Origin: UKL13-2 sp031370625
GTDB lineage: Bacteria > Pseudomonadota > Gammaproteobacteria > Burkholderiales > Usitatibacteraceae
Reading direction: 5' to 3'
DNA: 33,187 bases
NCBI GenBank assembly: GCA_031370625.1
Contig: JANMQR010000012.1
Location: 1 to 33,187, forward strand
Under the pieces are notes generated by a model. The model made no database searches and had not been told where the DNA came from. It saw only the letters and a list, made by a program, of their open reading frames with translations. Made by a program: the position numbers and the translations under genes. Of the stretch, positions 32,411 to 33,187 are shown piece by piece; the stretch's first letter is position 1; each line of letters begins with the position of its first letter.

Positions 32411-33187
32411 CTATTTTCTAAACATCGCCAGCATGCGCTGGGTGACGGCGAATCCGCCGAACATATTGATCGCGGTGAGCACAATACCAGCGATGGCGAG
32501 GTAACGAATCGCGTCATCGGGCCGATTGGCGATCGTCCCCACCAGCGGCGGCGCGATTTGCACCAGCGCACCAATCGCGATAATGCTGCTGATCGCATTG
32601 GTCACGCTCATCAGCGGCGTGTGCAGCGCAGGTGTCACGCTCCACACCACTTGGTAGCCGACAAAACAGCCGAGCACAAATACCGTGAAATGGCCGAGGA
32701 ATGCAGTCGGCGCATTCGCACCGATAAACCAGAATAAAACGGCCGCGACACCAAACATGATCGCCAGCTTGCTGCCCGACATCGGCTCGCTTGGCGCACC
32801 GTGGCCTTTTTTGGCTTGAGGCATAGCAATCGCGGGCTTCGCGGCGGCAGGTGCTGCGATGAGTTTCAGCGGCGGTGCCGGCCAGGTGACTTCGCCCGCC
32901 TTGATCACGGTGAGGCCGCGAATGGCATCGTCTTCCATATTGACGTTGATGACGCCGTCTTTAGTCTTGCAAAGTTCTTCACTCACGCGGAACAAGTTCG
33001 TGCCGTAAAGCGTCGAGGCTTGCTTGGCGAGGCGGCTCGCGAGATCGGTGTAGCCGACGATGGTCACGCCATGCTTTACCACCGCCTTGCCGGGCTCCGT
33101 CAATTCGCAGTTGCCGCCCTGCTCTGCGGCCATGTCGACAATCACGCTGCCGGGCTTCATCGATTGCACCATCTCGGCGGTGATGAG
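32411..33187 (-). CDS. pntA: NAD(P) transhydrogenase subunit alpha PntA (partial, C-terminal)
   Basis: The gene runs off the right edge; 258 residues are visible. The first part is the end of the NAD(H)-binding domain I: L-I-T-A-E-M-V, M-K-P-G-S-V-I-V-D-M-A-A-E-Q-G-G-N-C-E, then Y-T-D-L-A-S-R-L. An Ala/Pro-rich linker follows, then four membrane helices with V-G-Y-x-V-V-W-S-V-T-P-A-L-H-T-P-L-M-S-V-T-N-A-I-S, the hallmark of the alpha subunit. Domain I and the membrane part are in one chain, as in Escherichia coli, not split into PntAA and PntAB. It is the first gene of the pntAB transcript. Confidence 0.96.
   Translation of the reverse strand, partial: LITAEMVQSMKPGSVIVDMAAEQGGNCELTEPGKAVVKHGVTIVGYTDLASRLAKQASTLYGTNLFRVSEELCKTKDGVINVNMEDDAIRGLTVIKAGEVTWPAPPLKLIAAPAAAKPAIAMPQAKKGHGAPSEPMSGSKLAIMFGVAAVLFWFIGANAPTAFLGHFTVFVLGCFVGYQVVWSVTPALHTPLMSVTNAISSIIAIGALVQIAPPLVGTIANRPDDAIRYLAIAGIVLTAINMFGGFAVTQRMLAMFRK

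Overview
The window is about 33 kb of a Gram-negative chromosome with roughly even base composition. Genes are tightly packed and many have periplasmic or lipoprotein signals. The presence of a DUF3562 protein, a Lys/Ala/Pro-rich protein of a type I associate with Burkholderiales, a persulfide dioxygenase-rhodanese fusion and a PntAB transhydrogenase suggests a betaproteobacterium, probably Burkholderiales. That is inference from gene content only. No rRNA, tRNA, CRISPR array, transposase or phage gene was seen.

Region 1 (1-11019) is a phosphorus-scavenging island. A PhoD-like phosphatase enters from the left edge. Next comes a minus-strand C-P lyase operon in the order phnG-H-I-J-K-L-M-C-D-E followed by a PhnZ-like HD oxygenase. 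The regulator phnF and a 2H-phosphoesterase (DUF1045) run divergently. Two copies of a GGTTGTCTAGA site, one between phnG and phnF and one just before phnC, look like PhnF operators. phnN and phnP are not in the window.

Region 2 (11100-16950) holds a CorA/ZntB-type metal channel, two small hypothetical genes with hairpins and a palindrome, an orphan type-I periplasmic binding protein, and a divergent pair of PstS-like phosphate-binding proteins without a permease.

Region 3 (16952-20850) has an alpha/beta hydrolase and a sulfur module. A CsoR-family repressor and a persulfide dioxygenase-rhodanese fusion diverge from two YeeE/YedE half-transporters and a small membrane protein. A perfect palindrome (AATATACT-N6-AGTATATT) lies in the shared promoter.

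Region 4 (20870-30710) is accessory: a secreted metallo-beta-lactamase-fold enzyme with a LysR regulator, a DUF3455 lipoprotein, secreted proteins (one M23 peptidase, one with repeated 'xFExxxVL' helical units), a truncated GNAT acetyltransferase ending at a palindromic repeat, an ICMT-like methyltransferase, DUF924, SnoaL-like and DUF4145 proteins. Two 65-bp copies of a dispersed repeat (58/65 identical) sit just 3' of two minus-strand genes.

Region 5 (30710-33187) has a MITE-like palindrome, a terminator and the pntAB operon for the proton-translocating transhydrogenase; pntA runs off the right edge.
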